Below, one piece after another: positions 61,045 through 64,000 of a stretch of DNA of 64,000 nucleotides (positions within the stretch are counted from its first letter, which is position 1; each line of letters opens with the position of its first letter). The DNA comes from Roseivivax halotolerans (lineage in GTDB: Bacteria > Pseudomonadota > Alphaproteobacteria > Rhodobacterales > Rhodobacteraceae): NCBI RefSeq assembly GCF_900115815.1, contig NZ_FOXV01000010.1, positions 1 through 64,000 on the forward strand. Direction: 5' to 3'. A model generated the notes under the pieces. The model was not told where the DNA came from and searched no databases. It worked only from the letters and a program-made list of their open reading frames with translations. Made by a program: the position numbers and the translations under genes.

Positions 61045-61307
61045 GAGGCTTGCTGCTCGCGCAGGTGCTTCACGCCCTCGATGATCTTGGCAACCGACGA
61101 GATGTCGAACTCGCTCTCGCCGGGTTCGTTGGCGTTGAAGGGCACCGAGATGTCGAAGGTCTCCTCGATGGCGAAGATCGATTCAACGAGCCCCATGGAG
61201 TCGATCCCGAGCTCCTCGAGCGTCATATCCTCGCGCACATCCGAAGGGTCTAGCACTGCCTGTTCGGCAAGGATCTCGATTACCCGTGTCTTCACGTCCA
61301 TCTGCAC
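61041..61307 (-). CDS. Acyl carrier protein
   Basis: An 88-residue ACP with phosphopantetheine Ser37 in GIDSMGLVE. The C-terminus (SVPFNANEPGESEFDIS) differs from housekeeping AcpP and marks a specialised ACP. Confidence 0.92.
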   Translation of the reverse strand: MQMDVKTRVIEILAEQAVLDPSDVREDMTLEELGIDSMGLVESIFAIEETFDISVPFNANEPGESEFDISSVAKIIEGVKHLREQQAS

Positions 61308-61337
61308 AGTCCCGGTCCCGGTTTGCTGATCGGCGAT

Positions 61338-62432
61338 TTAGTCGGTCTTTCGGTCCTTTGAAACCGTCTTTCGGAGTTCTGCGACATCGCGCACGAGCCG
61401 CGGCAGCCGGCGCATGGCTTTGAAGATCTCGATCTGGCTGTCCATCTTGGTCGCCGGATAGCCCAGCATCACGCGCCCCGCCGGGATCGAGGACAAGACA
61501 ACCGTGGCACCGCCACAGACAACATTGTCACCGATGCGGATATTGTCGCTGACGCCCGTCTGTCCACCGAGCACGACGAAGGAGCCGATCTCGGTCGAGC
61601 CGCCGATCCCCACCATGCCGCACAGAAGGGAATGCTCGCCGATGATGCAATTGTGGCCGATCTGAACGAGGCTGTCGATCTTCGTGCCGGTCCCGATCCG
61701 CGTGTCGCGCACGGTGCCCCGGTCGATGGTGCTGTTCGCCCCGACCTCCACATCGTCGCCGATCGTGACGCCGCCCAGCGAATGGATCCGCGCCCAGGGC
61801 TGACCTGTCGCCTCTCCGCTTTCGCCGAGCGCCGCGCGCGCCTTCTCTGCCGTCGACGGCTCGGGCGTGACGAAGGAGAAGCCGTCGCCGCCGATCACCG
61901 CGTTGGGCTGGCAGATGAAATGCGCACCGATCGTGCAGCGCGCGCCAATGCGGGCACCGGCATGGATCAGCGCGCCCGGACCGATCTCAGTGTCAGCGCC
62001 GATATGCACCTGCGGGCCGATCACGGACCCTGCCCCGATCTTCGCCCCGCGGCCGATCACGCTGAAAGCGGCGACCGTCACATCGGGCGCGAGTTCCGCC
62101 TCGGGATGCACGTCGCTCATCGGGTGAATGCCGGTCGAGTAGCCCTGCCCGGGATCCATCGTCGCAGAAAGGCCAGACAATGCGAAACGCGGACGCTTGG
62201 CGAGGATCGCCCCGTCCAGACCGTAGCTCTGCCAGTCCGCGCCGTCCCACATCATCGCGGCGCGCGCGTCCCCGCGTGTGAGCGCCTCGGCATATTCCGG
62301 CTTCATCGCCAGCGCGAGGTGATCGGCCGGGCATGTCTCGGGCTCCGCAACGCCCGCGATCCGGATGTCGCCGTCGCCCGCGGCCGTCAGACCAAGGGAG
62401 GCGGCGATTTCTGCTAGGGTAAAATCGGGCAT
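61338..62432 (-). CDS. lpxD: UDP-3-O-acylglucosamine N-acyltransferase
   Basis: A 364-residue left-handed beta-helix enzyme of lipid A synthesis. Many hexapeptide repeats occur (VTVAAFSVIGRGAKIGAGSV), with the catalytic His region VQIGHNCIIGEHS. It adds the N-linked hydroxyacyl chain. Confidence 0.95.
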   Translation of the reverse strand: MPDFTLAEIAASLGLTAAGDGDIRIAGVAEPETCPADHLALAMKPEYAEALTRGDARAAMMWDGADWQSYGLDGAILAKRPRFALSGLSATMDPGQGYSTGIHPMSDVHPEAELAPDVTVAAFSVIGRGAKIGAGSVIGPQVHIGADTEIGPGALIHAGARIGARCTIGAHFICQPNAVIGGDGFSFVTPEPSTAEKARAALGESGEATGQPWARIHSLGGVTIGDDVEVGANSTIDRGTVRDTRIGTGTKIDSLVQIGHNCIIGEHSLLCGMVGIGGSTEIGSFVVLGGQTGVSDNIRIGDNVVCGGATVVLSSIPAGRVMLGYPATKMDSQIEIFKAMRRLPRLVRDVAELRKTVSKDRKTD

Positions 62433-62459
62433 GGATCCTCCGGAAACTTGCCCGGAGGT

Positions 62460-64000
62460 TTAGCTGCGAAGACCGCCCAGCGAAACCCCTGCCGCCTCGA
62501 GCGCCCGCCAGATCGCCGCATCGCGCCCGTAGACGTCGTCACGGAATTGCGTGCGGCCCTTCGCGTCGGTGAAGGCCGTGCGGTAGATCAGATGAACCGG
62601 CACCTGCTTTTCAAGGACGACACGCTGGGTCGAACCGGTCCGCAGGCGTGCTTCGAAGAAGCCGACCGGATCGTCTTCCTGCACCGCCAGAAGCGCATGG
62701 GCAAATTCATGCGGGTCGTCGAGCCGGACGCAGCCATGCGAAAAGGTCCGCACGGTCCGCGAGAAGAGGTTCTGCGAAGGTGTGTCGTGAAGATAGATGT
62801 TGTAGCGGTTCGGGAACATGAACTTCACCGAGCCCAGCGCATTCTTCGGGCCCGGTGGCTGGCGCATGGAGAACGGGAAGGACGACGCGCTGTATTGCGA
62901 AAAGCCCCGGCCGCGGTTCACCTGCCGCCCATTGCGATCCGTGATCTCGAGATGGCTGACCGCGTACGGGTTGCGGCGCAGCATCGGCAGGTATTCGTTC
63001 ACGACGATCGAGCGCGGGACATACCAGCTCGGATTGATCTCCATGTGCTCCATCACGTCCGAGAACTCGGGCGTCTGCCGGTCCGAATCCTGCGATCCGA
63101 TCACCGCGCGGGTCTCGAAGGTGAGCTTGTCGTTGTCATAGATCCGTGCGTGGTAATCGGTGAGGTTCACCTTGATGTGACGCTCGCCGAGCCCACCGGG
63201 CATGTTGATCCAGCGCTCGCGCTCCATCGCGACGATGACCGATTTCAGGCGGTCATCGACGCCCTTGTTGATCGCATCGAGCGTCTCCGGGCCGGCGATC
63301 CCGTCGATGGTCTGGCCGAGATCGGACTGCACGTCGCGCACGGCCTTTTCCATCGCCGCATCGTAGATCGCGGTCGAGGTATGCCCCAGATATCCCATCG
63401 CCACGAGGCGGTTCCGCAGATCGACGACGGCCTGCCCGCTCATGCCGGGCTCGAGCTTGGACGCGCGCACAGGCGCGCCCCAGCCGCCGCGCGCGCGCTG
63501 CTCTTCGAGCTTCACGCGTGCCGCCATCAAGCGCACGTATTCGGGGCTTTGCGGAGCCAGTGACCGGAAGAGCGTGCGCGGATCTTCCGCTTCGAGCCGC
63601 GCGAGAAGCTCTTCGGGGCTGCGCGTGGCCGGATCGCGCTTGATCCCGCTGACCACGCGGCGCGGATCGAGAATGCCGCTCTGCAAATCGTTGGCGAGGC
63701 GCAGGTAGGCCATCGACATCGCGACATCCGCCTCGCCCCGCTCGCGCGGCGTATCGGCAGCCCGCAACATGGCAAACAGTTCATCGGCATCATGGCGCGC
63801 GGCCGGAATTCCGTGCGAGGAGACGTTTCGCATCGCGTCGATAAGCATCGCGCGGCGATGACGATGCACCTCGTCCGCGCCGGTCCAGACCGGGGCGAAA
63901 TCGCGGTTGCGGTAGAAGGCATTGAGACCATCCCGCTCGGCGACTTCCTCGGCCACCGCCTGCTTGAACGCGGTGACTTGGGCGCTTGCAGGTCCGGGAA
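62460..64000 (-). CDS. L,D-transpeptidase (YkuD), 5' end outside the window
   Basis: At least 513 residues; the frame remains open past the GTG at 63956 to the window edge, so the true start lies beyond 64000. A peptidoglycan-binding-like domain (SGQAVVDLRNRLVAMGYL) precedes the YkuD catalytic motif SHGCVRLDDP with its Cys nucleophile. YcbB-type enzyme making 3-3 cross-links. Confidence 0.92.
   Translation of the reverse strand, partial: PGPASAQVTAFKQAVAEEVAERDGLNAFYRNRDFAPVWTGADEVHRHRRAMLIDAMRNVSSHGIPAARHDADELFAMLRAADTPRERGEADVAMSMAYLRLANDLQSGILDPRRVVSGIKRDPATRSPEELLARLEAEDPRTLFRSLAPQSPEYVRLMAARVKLEEQRARGGWGAPVRASKLEPGMSGQAVVDLRNRLVAMGYLGHTSTAIYDAAMEKAVRDVQSDLGQTIDGIAGPETLDAINKGVDDRLKSVIVAMERERWINMPGGLGERHIKVNLTDYHARIYDNDKLTFETRAVIGSQDSDRQTPEFSDVMEHMEINPSWYVPRSIVVNEYLPMLRRNPYAVSHLEITDRNGRQVNRGRGFSQYSASSFPFSMRQPPGPKNALGSVKFMFPNRYNIYLHDTPSQNLFSRTVRTFSHGCVRLDDPHEFAHALLAVQEDDPVGFFEARLRTGSTQRVVLEKQVPVHLIYRTAFTDAKGRTQFRDDVYGRDAAIWRALEAAGVSLGGLRS

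Overview
The window is high-GC alphaproteobacterial chromosome, most likely from a marine Rhodobacteraceae (Roseobacter-group) bacterium. The support is gene content and order: tmk-holB-tatD-MBL hydrolase, murA-DUF2948-hisD-UPF0262-phosphatase, BolA next to a J-domain protein and cobS, and an lpxD/ACP/ketosynthase cluster. Genus and family are inferred from remembered synteny; no database was searched.

Region 1 (1-4001) is accessory DNA. It holds a ParB-like/adenine methylase fusion cut off before its SAM-binding half, a translationally coupled trio (DUF3489, DUF2924, large serine recombinase), and a non-coding stretch with four ~21-bp-spaced repeats.

Region 2 (4002-16291) is a compact 12.3-kb integrated element bounded by an exact 19-bp direct repeat of the 3' end of a tRNA-Ser(UGA) gene. 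The intact tRNA lies on the right, next to a P4-type tyrosine integrase. It looks like a phage satellite (PICI-like): integrase, AlpA-type regulator, PC4-like protein, RepA-like AAA ATPase, five iterons spaced roughly in helical phase, and an XRE regulator with a perfect operator palindrome. Unusually, it also carries a tail-morphogenesis module (tape measure, tail assembly chaperone, GpE-like protein, possible head-tail joining protein), while no capsid, portal, large terminase, tail tube, baseplate or lysis gene is recognisable. An AT-rich two-gene cassette with a two-TM membrane protein sits between the replication and tail blocks as a candidate moron or defence cargo. A satellite that supplies its own tape measure is the most interesting part of the window.

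Region 3 (16292-64000) is core genome: cell envelope (SPOR lipoprotein, DD-carboxypeptidase, murA, murD, lpxD, lytic transglycosylase, L,D-transpeptidase), replication and translation (tmk, holB, gatB, rpmG, rnpB, tRNA-Thr), metabolism (hisD, hisN, guanine and 8-oxoguanine-type deaminases, 5-FTHF cyclo-ligase, cobS, aminopeptidase N), transport (FNT, AEC, MgtE), and an ECF sigma/anti-sigma pair beside a fasciclin protein and an exported MsrB. Short overlaps (ATGA, TAATG) show many translationally coupled operons. Hairpin terminators separate several convergent units.
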